Below, piece after piece: positions 38,512 to 46,483 of a DNA stretch of 64,000 nt. The DNA comes from Bradyrhizobium sp. CCGUVB1N3 (GTDB lineage: Bacteria > Pseudomonadota > Alphaproteobacteria > Rhizobiales > Xanthobacteraceae). A model generated the notes under the pieces. That model was given only the letters and a program-made list of their open reading frames with translations. It made no database searches and was not told the DNA's origin. The stretch's first letter is position 1; each line of letters starts with the position of its first letter. The stretch is taken from the NCBI RefSeq assembly GCF_024199925.1, contig NZ_JANADR010000001.1, forward strand, positions 1,240,001 through 1,304,000. The letters are read 5' to 3'. The position numbers were made by a program, and so were the translations under genes.

Positions 38512-39915
38512 TCAGCGTCCGTCGGGCGTGCGCACGCCGGCCCAGCTATCACGCACCTGCTGGTAATGCACGCTCGGATCGTAGACCGTGGTCTTCAGGC
38601 CGAGCACGATCGGCGACAGGCGGCCCACCGCAGCGAGCACGTTGTAGGATGCAACGACCCGGTCGTGCTGCGCAGTCACGAGAGTGATGCGGGCATTAAC
38701 CAGGGCCTGCTGCGCATTGAGCACGTCCAGGGTAGTCCGCTGACCGGCCTTTGCCTCTTCGCGCACGCCATTCAGCGCAATCTCGGACGCGGTCACCTGT
38801 GCCTGTGCCGATTGCACCTGCGCCTTCGCCGCCACCAGATTGCCCCAAAACTGCACGGTCGTGGCGCGGGTCTGGTCGCGCGTGGAGTCGAGGTTGAGAC
38901 GCTGCTGCGCCAGATTCTCCTTGGACTGACGGATCAGCGAATATTCCGCACCGCCTTGGTAGAGCGGCACGGAGGCTTGCGCGATGGCGGAAGCGGTCGA
39001 GGTGCGGAAGATCGTCAAGGTCTGTTCGTATGCCTGTGTCGCCGCGACCTGAAAACTGATCGTCGGCAGCAGCGCGCCTTCGGCGATCTTGACCTGCAGA
39101 TGGTTGACGTCGATGCCGTACATCGCCGACGTGACGGCCGGGTTCTCGATCAAGCTGAGCTCGATCGCAGAAGGCAACGTCGACGGAAAGAATCGATCGA
39201 CCGGCGCGCCCGGAGCGAGATTGATGGGATCGACGCCGATGATGCGGCGATAGTTCGATCGCGTCGTCGTCAATTGCGATTCAGACGACTGCTCCTGCGT
39301 CTTGCCGGCCGCCAGTTGCGCTTCCGACTGAGCGACGTCGGTCCGTGTGACCTCGCCGACGTTGAAGCGGTCACGCGTCTGCTTCAGCGTCTGCTCGAGC
39401 ACGCGGACGTTGCTCTTCTGAACCTCGACCGCGGCCGAATCGCGCAAGTAATCCATGTATGTCGTGGCCGCAGAGAGCAGAACGCTCTGCTCAAGCACGC
39501 GCAGTGCTTCGCGCGCGCCAGAGACCTGACTCTCCGCGGCGCGCGTCCGGTTGGCGGTCTGATTGCCGTTGAACAGGGTCTGCGTAGCGGTGAGGCTCAC
39601 GCTGCGGGGAACGCCGGTGCCGTGGATCGTCGGGCCACCCTGCACCGGTTTCGTATCCTGATATTGGTAACCGGCGCTCGCCGTCACCGCGACCTTGGGG
39701 CGATATCCGGACAGCGCCTGCGGCACGTTCTCGTCGGTCGAACGGACCTGTGCGCGCTGCGCGTTGAGCTGCGGATTGCCCTGATAGGCGAGTACCAGCG
39801 CGCTTTCGATCGTCTCCGCTAAGGCAGACGACTGCCCGGCCAGCGCCATCAGGAGGACCGAAACCGCAGCTCCGGTGAAGAGCTTCACCCCATGCATCCC
39901 AGAAATTCCGTTCAT
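38512..39915 (-). CDS. tolC: TolC-family outer-membrane channel
   Basis: 467-aa outer-membrane efflux protein, forming a trimeric beta-barrel with a periplasmic helical tunnel for type I secretion or drug efflux. A signal peptide is present (GVKLFTGAAVSVLLMALAGQSSALA). The two-fold OEP repeat can be seen: ESALVLAYQGNPQLNAQRAQVRSTDENVPQALSGYRPKVAVTASAGY in the first half and VTASEIALNGVREEAKAGQRTTLDVLNAQQALVNARITLVTAQHDRVVASYNVLAAVG in the second. I start at ATG 39915; ATG 39897 (MHGVKLF) would also give a good signal peptide. No inner-membrane partner is adjacent. Confidence 0.92.
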   Translation of the reverse strand: MNGISGMHGVKLFTGAAVSVLLMALAGQSSALAETIESALVLAYQGNPQLNAQRAQVRSTDENVPQALSGYRPKVAVTASAGYQYQDTKPVQGGPTIHGTGVPRSVSLTATQTLFNGNQTANRTRAAESQVSGAREALRVLEQSVLLSAATTYMDYLRDSAAVEVQKSNVRVLEQTLKQTRDRFNVGEVTRTDVAQSEAQLAAGKTQEQSSESQLTTTRSNYRRIIGVDPINLAPGAPVDRFFPSTLPSAIELSLIENPAVTSAMYGIDVNHLQVKIAEGALLPTISFQVAATQAYEQTLTIFRTSTASAIAQASVPLYQGGAEYSLIRQSKENLAQQRLNLDSTRDQTRATTVQFWGNLVAAKAQVQSAQAQVTASEIALNGVREEAKAGQRTTLDVLNAQQALVNARITLVTAQHDRVVASYNVLAAVGRLSPIVLGLKTTVYDPSVHYQQVRDSWAGVRTPDGR

Positions 39916-40096
39916 TCTTATCGCCGGTTCGTGCCCGCGAGCCGGGTGACAGAGAGTCGTTGCCCCCGGCTCACCATAGGACGGGGTCAAGCCGGACGGA
40001 ACTACCTGACGGTTGTTCAGAGCGGAAACTCTTCACGTGCAGCATCCCTGCCACACTTCTGATTCAGAACGGTATTTTTTAACGGGTTCCACCCGG

Positions 40097-40762
40097 TCAG
40101 AAGACGAAGGCAGGCGCCCGCGCGAGGCCGGGAAGAAGCGGGGCTGCGGCGTCGAACAGCGCGCGGTGGCCGAATTCGCCGTGGGCGCGGGTCACGATCA
40201 CGGCCCGCCGGGGCGTGGTGTCGGCCGAAACGCCGACCAGCCGCCCGCCCTCCTTGAGCTGCTCGAAGAGCGCGCTGGGCGTCACTTCGGTCGCCCCGTT
40301 CAGAAAGATTACATCGTAGGGACCGGCCGCCGGGTCCCCATCCGCGCAGGGGGCCGCTACGCACGCCACATTCGCAAATCCCAGGGCAGCCAGATTGCCC
40401 TTCGCTTTTGCGGCGAGCGCCGAATCGCTTTCCGTAGCCGTGACTTGCGCAGCGAGCCTGGCAACAAGGGCTGCGACGTAACCGGAGGCGCAGCCGACCA
40501 CCAGGACACGATCAGCCTCGCCGATCTCGGCCGCCTGCAGCAGCTTGCCGGTGAGCGCCGGCTTAATCAGGTACCGCTTGGCCGATCCGCCTTCGGCCAC
40601 GTCGAGATCGAGGTCGAGATAGGCCAGCGCCTGCCGGCTCGCGGGCACGAAAGCCTCGCGGGGAATCGTGAGCATGGCGTCGAGGATGCGGCGATCGGTG
40701 ACGTCACTGGTGCGCACCTGGCCATCGACCATCTTTTGGCGCGCGGTCGCAAAACCGGACAT
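40097..40762 (-). CDS. pcm: Protein-L-isoaspartate O-methyltransferase family protein
   Basis: 221-aa SAM-dependent methyltransferase of the family that starts repair of isoaspartyl residues. The N-terminus MSGFATARQKMVDGQVRTSDVTDRRILDAMLTIPREAFVP and VEGG-like AEGGSAKRYLIKPALTGKLLQAAE are typical. The SAM-binding motif I reads VLVVGCASGYVAALVARLA, slightly different from the usual xGxGSGY, and the family's active-site segment before it is altered (KRYLIKP), so true repair activity is uncertain. The start at 40762 is preferred over one at 40831. It is upstream of tolC on the same strand. Confidence 0.88.
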   Translation of the reverse strand: MSGFATARQKMVDGQVRTSDVTDRRILDAMLTIPREAFVPASRQALAYLDLDLDVAEGGSAKRYLIKPALTGKLLQAAEIGEADRVLVVGCASGYVAALVARLAAQVTATESDSALAAKAKGNLAALGFANVACVAAPCADGDPAAGPYDVIFLNGATEVTPSALFEQLKEGGRLVGVSADTTPRRAVIVTRAHGEFGHRALFDAAAPLLPGLARAPAFVF

Positions 40763-40900
40763 TGGGGAACCCTGCAATGCGGACGGCGCCGCGGGAAAAC
40801 GTGGCGGCATCTTTGGAACATGCCCCGTCAAAACGCAACACGGCGATTGCCCGAAGGCGGCAGCCTCGGAGCCGTCAACGCAGGCCTGACGCCTTGCGCC

Positions 40901-41080
40901 CTATTCGATCGCGACGGCGAGCCGGCCAATCAAGGCTGCGACTTCATCCAGCCGGGCCGAATCGCGTGTCTCGACCGCGCGCGCAAGCAGCGCGAGACAT
41001 TCGTCGTCGCTGAGATCAGGGATGTCGGTGGGCAGAATCGAGGGGGACAAGTGGGAATGGTCGACCTGAACGTTCGGCAT
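40901..41080 (-). CDS. Small protein of unknown function (59 aa)
   Basis: The open frame from ATG 41080 to TAG 40901 reads MPNVQVDHSHLSPSILP and then DIPDLSDDECLALLARAVETRDSARLDEVAALIGRLAVAIE. It is acidic, with two predicted helices and one cysteine and no signal or membrane segment. Codon third positions are GC-rich, as in neighbouring genes. It precedes pcm on the same strand by 138 bp. I do not recognise a family; it is probably a lineage-restricted conserved protein. Confidence 0.6.
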   Translation of the reverse strand: MPNVQVDHSHLSPSILPTDIPDLSDDECLALLARAVETRDSARLDEVAALIGRLAVAIE

Positions 41081-41245
41081 CGGAATCAGCTCCGCGTAAG
41101 CCCAGCGTCAGGGAACCTCGATTTGAATTGAGTCGAATTGGCGTCGTTCCAACGCCGGCGCGGCGGACGACGTGCACGACCGCGTGAACGGCGTCGCGCT
41201 CCGGTCCAGGAGCGTGCGGCAAGACATTGAAGTTGATAAGAAATT

Positions 41246-41320
41246 TGGCTCCCCGGGCTGGATTCGAACCAGCGACCATCCGATTAACAGTCGGATGCTC
41301 TACCGCTGAGCTACCGAGGA
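41246..41320 (-). tRNA. tRNA-Asn (anticodon GTT)
   Basis: The minus strand gives a 75-nt cloverleaf: acceptor TCCTCGG pairing with CCGGGGA, D-loop GCTCAGCGGTAGAGC, anticodon stem-loop CCGACTGTTAATCGG with anticodon GTT, T-loop GGTTCGAATCC, discriminator G and an encoded CCA at 41246-41248. Confidence 0.97.
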
Positions 41321-41350
41321 AAAGGGCGAACCGACGTTCGCGCGCGGCTG

Positions 41351-41378
41351 CGTATAACAAAGCCTCCGGCGCTTGCAA
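41351..41378 (-). promoter_or_regulatory. Candidate promoter of tRNA-Asn
   Basis: Toward the tRNA the sequence reads TTGCAA (41373-41378), 16 bp, TATACG (41351-41356), acceptable -35 and -10 boxes. The predicted start would be about 25 bp upstream of the mature tRNA 5' end. A 12-bp palindrome GACGAATTCGTC lies just upstream at 41381-41392. Confidence 0.45.
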
Positions 41379-41474
41379 AGGACGAATTCGTCATATCCTC
41401 GCCATCAGGAGGAAGGGCGCTCGTCCCCTCCCCGCCGGTCCCGCCGCGCGCGCGAACGCGCCGTGATGCGACGC

Positions 41475-41843
41475 TTACTCCGCGATGAAAGAGGTCGTCT
41501 TGGTGCCGGGGTCGTAGCGCAGCCGCAGCACGTTGAACTTGCAGAGGTTGACGTTCTTCCACAGCACGGACTCGTTGTAGTTCTGCCAGTCGACGCGGAT
41601 GTTCCAGACGCATCCTTCATCATCGTCGTCGAACTCGACATAAGTGCTCGCCTGGTTCTGCAAGGTCTTGTCGAGCTCGTTGTCCCATTCGTCCAGACCA
41701 TCGTCCGGCGCATTGAAGCCGAGGAACTTGATGGCGTAGCCGGTCTCGTTGACGACGGAGACGTTGCGGGAATCCGCGGCCTGCGACGGCGCGGCTGCGA
41801 CCGCGAGACCGAGTGCAATGAGCGCAGCAAAAACAAATTTCAT
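41475..41843 (-). CDS. Small secreted protein of unknown function
   Basis: 122 aa with a clear signal peptide (MKFVFAALIALGLAVAAAPSQAA). The mature part begins DSRNVSVVNETGYAIKFLGFNAPDDGLDEWDNELD, contains an acidic run (VEFDDDDEGC) and two cysteines (DDEGCVWNIRV, VNLCKFNVLRL) that probably form a disulfide. The pattern VVNETGYAI..L..NAP...W..dLL suggests a compact beta-rich periplasmic fold seen in small rhizobial proteins, but no function is known to me. It stands alone near tRNA-Asn. Confidence 0.8.
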   Translation of the reverse strand: MKFVFAALIALGLAVAAAPSQAADSRNVSVVNETGYAIKFLGFNAPDDGLDEWDNELDKTLQNQASTYVEFDDDDEGCVWNIRVDWQNYNESVLWKNVNLCKFNVLRLRYDPGTKTTSFIAE

Positions 41844-42073
41844 GAGAGAGCCCCGATCAAAAGAACATCCGGCGCCTGTACCTCATGGCCGCAGGTGCCG
41901 CGGCAACCAATGGCGTTGCCTTGCAAGGTTCGTCCGGAGAGCGATCGAACGGTTCAACACACGATCGACCTGCACTCCGGAAGGTACGCCACGCGAGAAG
42001 CGCACGGCCTGTTCTTATCGACTAGGGCTCACGCCAGCAATGAATGGGCATTCATAGCCGGCGCATTCGTAGC

Positions 42074-43777
42074 CTACTCTGCGGCGTCGGTTTTCTCAGG
42101 CGCAGGCACACGCGAGGAAACCTCGACAGCGGCACCGTTGCTCTTGCCGGTGACGGCGCCGACCAGCGCCTTCACGGGGTCCTCGCCTGGCGCAAAACCG
42201 CTCTGGCGCAGGATTTCGTCGATCATCGGCCGCAGCGCATGCACCTTCAACAGCTCGCCGGCCAGACCTTCGCCGAAGCCGGCATTGCTGCCGTTCGCGC
42301 CATTGCCGCCGAACGCGCCGCCGGTGTGCAGGATGCGGACGTCCTTGATGTTGGCGATCGGCTTGACCATCTCGGCGAGCGCGGAGGGCGTCATCTCGAT
42401 CCGCTTCTTGGCGATCTCGAAATCGATCACGTTGCTGCCGAGCTTGTTCTGCGCCTCGTTCTTCATGGTGATCACGGCCGCCTCGGCTTCACCGATGTTC
42501 TTGACGCCGACCGCCTTGATCTTGTTGGCCTCTGCTTCCGCGCTCGCGAGCGTCTTGGTGGCCTCGGCGCGGTCGAGCGCCGCCTTCTTCTCGGCTTCGG
42601 CCGCAACGATCAGCTCGGTCGATTTGCGTTCGGCCTCGGTGCGCGCGGCGAGCACCTGTGTCAGGCGGGCACGGTCGGCGACCTCGACCGCGCGCGCGGT
42701 CACGACCTTTTCCTCCGCGGAGACGGCTAGCGCCTCGGCCGCCTTGGCTTCGGCGACGGCTTCCGACGTCGTCTTGCTCTTGGCCGCGATCTGGATCTCG
42801 TTCTCCTGCGTTGCGATCTGGATTTCGCGCTGCGCGTCGGTTTTGCGCTTGTTGATCGCGAGATCGGATTCGATCACCGCGGTTTCCTTGACCTGCTTGG
42901 CGCCGGCCTCCTTCTCGGCGACCGCGCGATCGGTGTCGATACGGGCGTTCTCCTCGGTCAGGCGCGCGGTCTGTGTCGCGGTGGCGACTTCGGCGCGCGT
43001 GCTCGCGGTCTTGTTGGCAATGTCGCGCTCCTGCGAGAGCTCGGCTTCCTTCTTGGTCCGTTCAATGGTCAGGGTCTGCTGCCGCGCCTCGAGGTCCTTT
43101 TGCGCAATCGCCACCTCGTTGTCGCGCACGATGGCGTTGCGGTCGCGCCGGCGGGTCTCGGTGATGGTCTTGAGCTGCGTGAGACCCTCGGCGTCGAAGA
43201 AGTTTTCCGGGTTGAAGAACTTGACATCGGTCTGGTCGAGTTTTGTCAATGACACCGACTCCAGTTCAAGGCCGTTGGACTTGACGTCGGATTCGACCGT
43301 CGACTGCACATGCTTGACGAAATCAGAGCGCTTCTCCTGGAGCTCCAGGATGGTCATGGTGGCGGCGACCGAGCGCAGGCCGTCGACGAATTTGGCTTCG
43401 ACCTGATTGCGCAGCGCTTCCGCATCATTGGTCAGTGCGCCCAGCGTCTGGCTTGCCAGCGCAATGCTCTCCTCGTCGGGACGGACGCGGACATAGAACT
43501 CGGCGACGATGTCGACGCGCAGACGATCCTTCGTGATCAGAGACTCCCGCTCCTTGCGCTCGACGGTCAGCCGCAGCGTCTTCAGGTTGATGCTGCCATA
43601 GGAGTGGAAGATCGGCAGGATCATGGCGCCGCCGTCGAGCACGACTTTCTTGCCACCCAGGCCGGTGCGGACGAACGCCTCGTCGCGCGTCGCGCGCTTG
43701 TAGAGGATGGTGAAGACGATGCCCAAGACGATGATCAGCGTGACGCCGATCATGGCCGGGACTGCGATGTCGAACAT
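42074..43777 (-). CDS. Flotillin-like SPFH/band 7 protein (YqiK family)
   Basis: 567-aa membrane-anchored scaffold. A single N-terminal helix (VPAMIGVTLIIVLGIVFTILYKRA) is followed by the SPFH domain (residues about 35-210, DEAFVRTGLGGKKVVLDGGAMILP and TKDRLRVDIVAEFYVRVRP). A long Ala/Glu/Lys-rich coiled coil (about 230-430) comes next, with a C-terminal tail rich in Gly and Ala. Flotillins organise membrane domains and oligomerise. It is the last gene of a three-gene operon with the YqiJ-like protein and PspA. The 230 bp downstream have only an ATGAATG/CATTCAT hairpin near 42041-42056. Confidence 0.93.
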   Translation of the reverse strand: MFDIAVPAMIGVTLIIVLGIVFTILYKRATRDEAFVRTGLGGKKVVLDGGAMILPIFHSYGSINLKTLRLTVERKERESLITKDRLRVDIVAEFYVRVRPDEESIALASQTLGALTNDAEALRNQVEAKFVDGLRSVAATMTILELQEKRSDFVKHVQSTVESDVKSNGLELESVSLTKLDQTDVKFFNPENFFDAEGLTQLKTITETRRRDRNAIVRDNEVAIAQKDLEARQQTLTIERTKKEAELSQERDIANKTASTRAEVATATQTARLTEENARIDTDRAVAEKEAGAKQVKETAVIESDLAINKRKTDAQREIQIATQENEIQIAAKSKTTSEAVAEAKAAEALAVSAEEKVVTARAVEVADRARLTQVLAARTEAERKSTELIVAAEAEKKAALDRAEATKTLASAEAEANKIKAVGVKNIGEAEAAVITMKNEAQNKLGSNVIDFEIAKKRIEMTPSALAEMVKPIANIKDVRILHTGGAFGGNGANGSNAGFGEGLAGELLKVHALRPMIDEILRQSGFAPGEDPVKALVGAVTGKSNGAAVEVSSRVPAPEKTDAAE

Positions 43778-43788
43778 AGGTCTCTCCG

Positions 43789-44460
43789 CTAATTGCTTTG
43801 CTGATTGCTTAGAGTGGGTTTGGATGGTTTGAGTTCATCGTCGGCTTTCACCGCCACGAAGCGGGTGCCGACGCGATCGACCAGCAGGACGAGGCTCCCC
43901 TGCACCAGCGGCTCCGACGAAGGCGCCGCGACCGCCCAGACGAAATGACGGTTGCCGTGGACGTCGGCGACGCTGACGCGGCCGGGCGGCCCCTGGTCCA
44001 GGGGACCGATGACGACCTCGCCGACACGACCGACGAGATCCCCGAGGCCGACCGCGTAGCTTTCGTCCTTGGGAATGATCCTGGCGATGAAACCGCTGGA
44101 GATGCGCACCAGCGGAATCGACGCGACCCCCGCGCCGAGCGAGGCGACGCTCGCCGGCAAGGGGCCGGCGACCATCCGCGCAATATCCTGGATCAGGAAG
44201 CCGGTGATCGAGAAGGCGCCGAGCAGCAGCAGCAGGAAGATCAACAGCGGCACGCCGCCGAGATTGATCCAGGAGATCGCGTTGATCACGCCATTGTCGC
44301 TGGGGTGACCGAAATCGATGTTGGTGCCGAGCATCTCGCTGATGGAGGCCCCGACCATCATCGAGACCACCTCGACCGAGCCGACGATGACGATCATGGC
44401 CGCCGCGATCGCGAACGGCCTGACCTCAGGCGCCATCACATGTTCGAGCAATGTGCTCAT
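43789..44460 (-). CDS. YqiJ/NfeD-like membrane protein with OB-fold domain
   Basis: 223 aa. Two or three hydrophobic segments lie in the N-terminal half (AIAAAMIVIVGSVEVVSMMVG, INLGGVPLLIFLLLLLGAFSITGFLI). They are followed by a soluble C-terminal OB-like domain (LVGRVGEVVIGPLDQGPPGRVSVADVHGNRHFVWAVA and VQGSLVLLVDRVGTRFVAV). Proteins of this type are almost always encoded next to a flotillin and bind it, as here (11-bp gap downstream, 10-bp gap upstream). The role is inferred from that pairing. Confidence 0.88.
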   Translation of the reverse strand: MSTLLEHVMAPEVRPFAIAAAMIVIVGSVEVVSMMVGASISEMLGTNIDFGHPSDNGVINAISWINLGGVPLLIFLLLLLGAFSITGFLIQDIARMVAGPLPASVASLGAGVASIPLVRISSGFIARIIPKDESYAVGLGDLVGRVGEVVIGPLDQGPPGRVSVADVHGNRHFVWAVAAPSSEPLVQGSLVLLVDRVGTRFVAVKADDELKPSKPTLSNQQSN

Positions 44461-44470
44461 GGCCGCAAAC

Positions 44471-45625
44471 TCAGGAGCGCGTCTTCAACCGCGCAAGCCT
44501 CGCCGCAATCTCCTTGTCGCGATGCAATGCGCTGAGCTCGTCGATGTCGCTCGAGAACGCAATGCCGGCCGGCACGCCGGTGGCCCGCGCCACCGCCCTG
44601 CCCGCGCGCAGCGCCTTTGCTGCGGCCGAGTTGCCGGCCTGTTTTTTCGACGTTGCGGTCGAATGTGTGCCGGCGGCGGCCTCGCTCTTCTCGAGATCGG
44701 CGCGCCGCTGCTCGGCATCCTGGAGGGCCGAGAGCACCGCGCGCAGCGAGGTGACGCATTGCTCGATCTTCTCATTGTTCTCGTCGAACGCGCGCGACAG
44801 CACTTCGAACTGCGCTTCGAGGTCCATCTGCCGTGCGATGCCGGCGCGGGCGAGATCGTCACGGCTGTCGTCGATCGCGCCCTGGATCTTTGCGGCGAGA
44901 TCAGTCATCGCGCGCTCGATCTCGCTGCGCCGGGCGTTCAGTCGATATTCCTCGGCGCGCGCCGAAGCGAGCGCTTCGCGGGCCTCGTTCTCTGCGTTCT
45001 CGATCTCGCGGATGGCCTGGCCCACGACCTTCAGCTTGTTCTTGCCTTCGGCCTGCTCGATCGCGTCATAGGCGATGCCTGCGATCAGGCGTCCGACCCG
45101 GGACAGGAAGTTCTCGGGGGCGGCAGCGATGGTATCCATGGCGTTCTCCTCCTCTGGCAGATTGTTCGGCGTGACGCCGTAGTGAATTTCGAAACCGTCA
45201 TCGGTGCGGATCAGAAGGGCGGGCACGCTCTGGCCCCAGCCCTCGGCGTAGCCAACGTAATCGAACGGCACGCTGAAGCGCCCCTGCACGGTGGCGATGG
45301 AGATCGTGGTCGGGCCCTTGAGCTTGGCGAGCTTGTCGTCGAGCGGCAGCCGCCGGCCGCTCGCCGCGCGATATTCAGCGCGGTTGCGCAGGCCCAGCGT
45401 CACCAGGCGTGACGGCAGACCGGTCTGTTTTCGGATTGCGTCGTAGGCGTGGGCATGCAGCAGCACGACGTTGGAGCCCACATTATGCGTGCGGGCAACC
45501 TCCTCCAGGATCTCCATCATGCGGTCATAGGCCTCGAAGGTCGCCTCCAGCGCGGCTTTGACGGCCGGCTCAGGGGCGAGCCTGTAGCGCAGCGCGGACG
45601 GCGCTTCTCGGGGCGACGGGCTCAT
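44471..45625 (-). CDS. PspA/IM30-family protein with TnpB-like N-terminal extension
   Basis: The open frame encodes 384 aa. Residues 163-384 are a PspA-type membrane-stress protein: an amphipathic start (MDTIAAAPENFLSRVGRL), then a long coiled coil (KVVGQAIREIENAENEAREAL and on). Residues 1-160 are unexpected: YRLAPEPAVKAALEATFEAY, TGLPSRLVTLGLRNRAEY, ISIATVQGRFSVPFDYVGY and FEIHYGVTPNNLPEEE resemble in order the N-terminal HTH and beta-barrel part of IS200/IS605 TnpB, ending where RuvC-I should begin. A strong ribosome site precedes Met163, so two products, or PspA alone, may be made. It is the first gene of the PspA-YqiJ-flotillin operon. Confidence 0.75.
   Translation of the reverse strand: MSPSPREAPSALRYRLAPEPAVKAALEATFEAYDRMMEILEEVARTHNVGSNVVLLHAHAYDAIRKQTGLPSRLVTLGLRNRAEYRAASGRRLPLDDKLAKLKGPTTISIATVQGRFSVPFDYVGYAEGWGQSVPALLIRTDDGFEIHYGVTPNNLPEEENAMDTIAAAPENFLSRVGRLIAGIAYDAIEQAEGKNKLKVVGQAIREIENAENEAREALASARAEEYRLNARRSEIERAMTDLAAKIQGAIDDSRDDLARAGIARQMDLEAQFEVLSRAFDENNEKIEQCVTSLRAVLSALQDAEQRRADLEKSEAAAGTHSTATSKKQAGNSAAAKALRAGRAVARATGVPAGIAFSSDIDELSALHRDKEIAARLARLKTRS
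45139..45158 (-). promoter_or_regulatory. Strong internal ribosome-binding site before the PspA domain
   Basis: Immediately before the in-frame ATG at 45139 the minus strand reads AGAGGAGGAGAACGCC, a perfect GGAGG eight bases from the start. The bases are also the Glu codons of the LPEEEN segment. The resulting 222-aa product has the normal length of PspA-family proteins. This decides that a short PspA form is likely to be made, whether or not the upstream 162 codons are translated. Confidence 0.65.
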
Positions 45626-45635
45626 GGAAAGCACT

Positions 45636-45656
45636 AAAGCACCATTTTGGTGCTTT
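45636..45656. promoter_or_regulatory. NtrC-type palindrome upstream of the PspA operon
   Basis: Perfect 9-bp arms AAAGCACCA and TGGTGCTTT are separated by TTT (plus strand). The core GCACCAAAATGGTGC is the classical enteric NtrC/NRI site (GCAC-N7-GTGC). It ends 10 bp before the ATG at 45625, and TTGTAA abuts it upstream, so it would more easily block than activate a promoter there. I see no good sigma-54 -24/-12 element close by. The rest of the gap to the Cys-rich gene (45657-45962) holds no gene that I can support. Confidence 0.55.
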
Positions 45657-45962
45657 ACAAGGGGGATCGACGATCACGTTCCACTGATCCTTATGCACTC
45701 TACTGATTAGTCGCCGCGGGCACGGGCGGCGTTCAAGGTGTCCGGTCACCGATAGATCACCGCCGATCAAGACTTCTTGCACGCGGCGGTTGCAGTTTGC
45801 ATCGAAATGGGGGCAACGGCGCGGTGTCGGCTTCAAGATCGCGTTCTCGCCGTGGACGCCGTCACGCACAGGCTGTCCGCAGCATATCCACAGGGCTGCG
45901 GCGTCGATTCCGGCTGCGCGCAAGCTCACTTGATGCGCACAAATCCACAGCCTGGCCGGGCT

Positions 45963-46223
45963 TCAACCGCCCGCCTGGTCGAACACGGCGCGGCAGGCCT
46001 CGCTCAGGCTCGGCTTGTTGCGGCGCAGGCACGCGGTGATGGCGCGGACGTTGGGGATCTCGCCGGCGCAGAGACGGTAGACGTCGGGAGTGCAGGCCCG
46101 GCGCTGCTCGGAGGTGCCTTGTGCGGAGGCGGCGGAAGCAAACAGCGCCAGGAACAATCCGAGAGTCGAGGCCCGGCGGGCCCGGCTCTTCACGCCTGCA
46201 AACTTCAGGAACCTCGCCCTCAT
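45963..46223 (-). CDS. Small secreted cysteine-rich repeat protein
   Basis: 86 aa. The signal peptide is RRASTLGLFLALFASAASAQG. The mature domain ACTPDVYRLCAGEIPNVRAITACLRRNKPSLSEACRAVF has four cysteines in the spacing of the Cys-rich GLG1-type repeat, common in small secreted rhizobial proteins of unknown role. I start at ATG 46223 (MRARFLKFAG); a start at 46271 would add a non-signal stretch. The gene is monocistronic. The 260 bp upstream to the next plus-strand gene hold its promoter region. Confidence 0.8.
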   Translation of the reverse strand: MRARFLKFAGVKSRARRASTLGLFLALFASAASAQGTSEQRRACTPDVYRLCAGEIPNVRAITACLRRNKPSLSEACRAVFDQAGG

Positions 46224-46483
46224 GGTTGCGTCTCCTGTCGCCCGCCCCCGGCCCCCATTGGCCGGTGCCACGCCAGACTTAGGGGAAAGAAACTTCTGGG
46301 AATGTGATCTCTTTCACACTGCCGGAACGGTGGAACCGCCTAGGTTCCGCGCGGGGTTTTCTTAGGGAATCGCTAACCAATCGAGCGCCGATCGACGGAT
46401 CGATAAAATTCGACCGTTCCGCTCAATTGGGAAAAAAGCCGGTTTTGCGAATTTGCGCCGACGGGAATGGTCCGGAGGGTGCG

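Noticed and set aside
41016..41378. Minus-strand open frame of 120 codons containing SSAVEHPTVNRMVAGSNPARG
   Set aside because: This peptide is what a tRNA-Asn gene gives when translated; the frame runs through the tRNA.
45570..45929. Minus-strand open frame of 119 codons upstream of and overlapping the PspA extension
   Set aside because: Different frame from the PspA gene, overlaps the NtrC-like palindrome, and shows no motif I can place.
45880..45950. TATCCACAG and AATCCACAG, similar to DnaA boxes
   Set aside because: Only two imperfect copies, with no AT-rich unwinding element and no origin-associated genes nearby.
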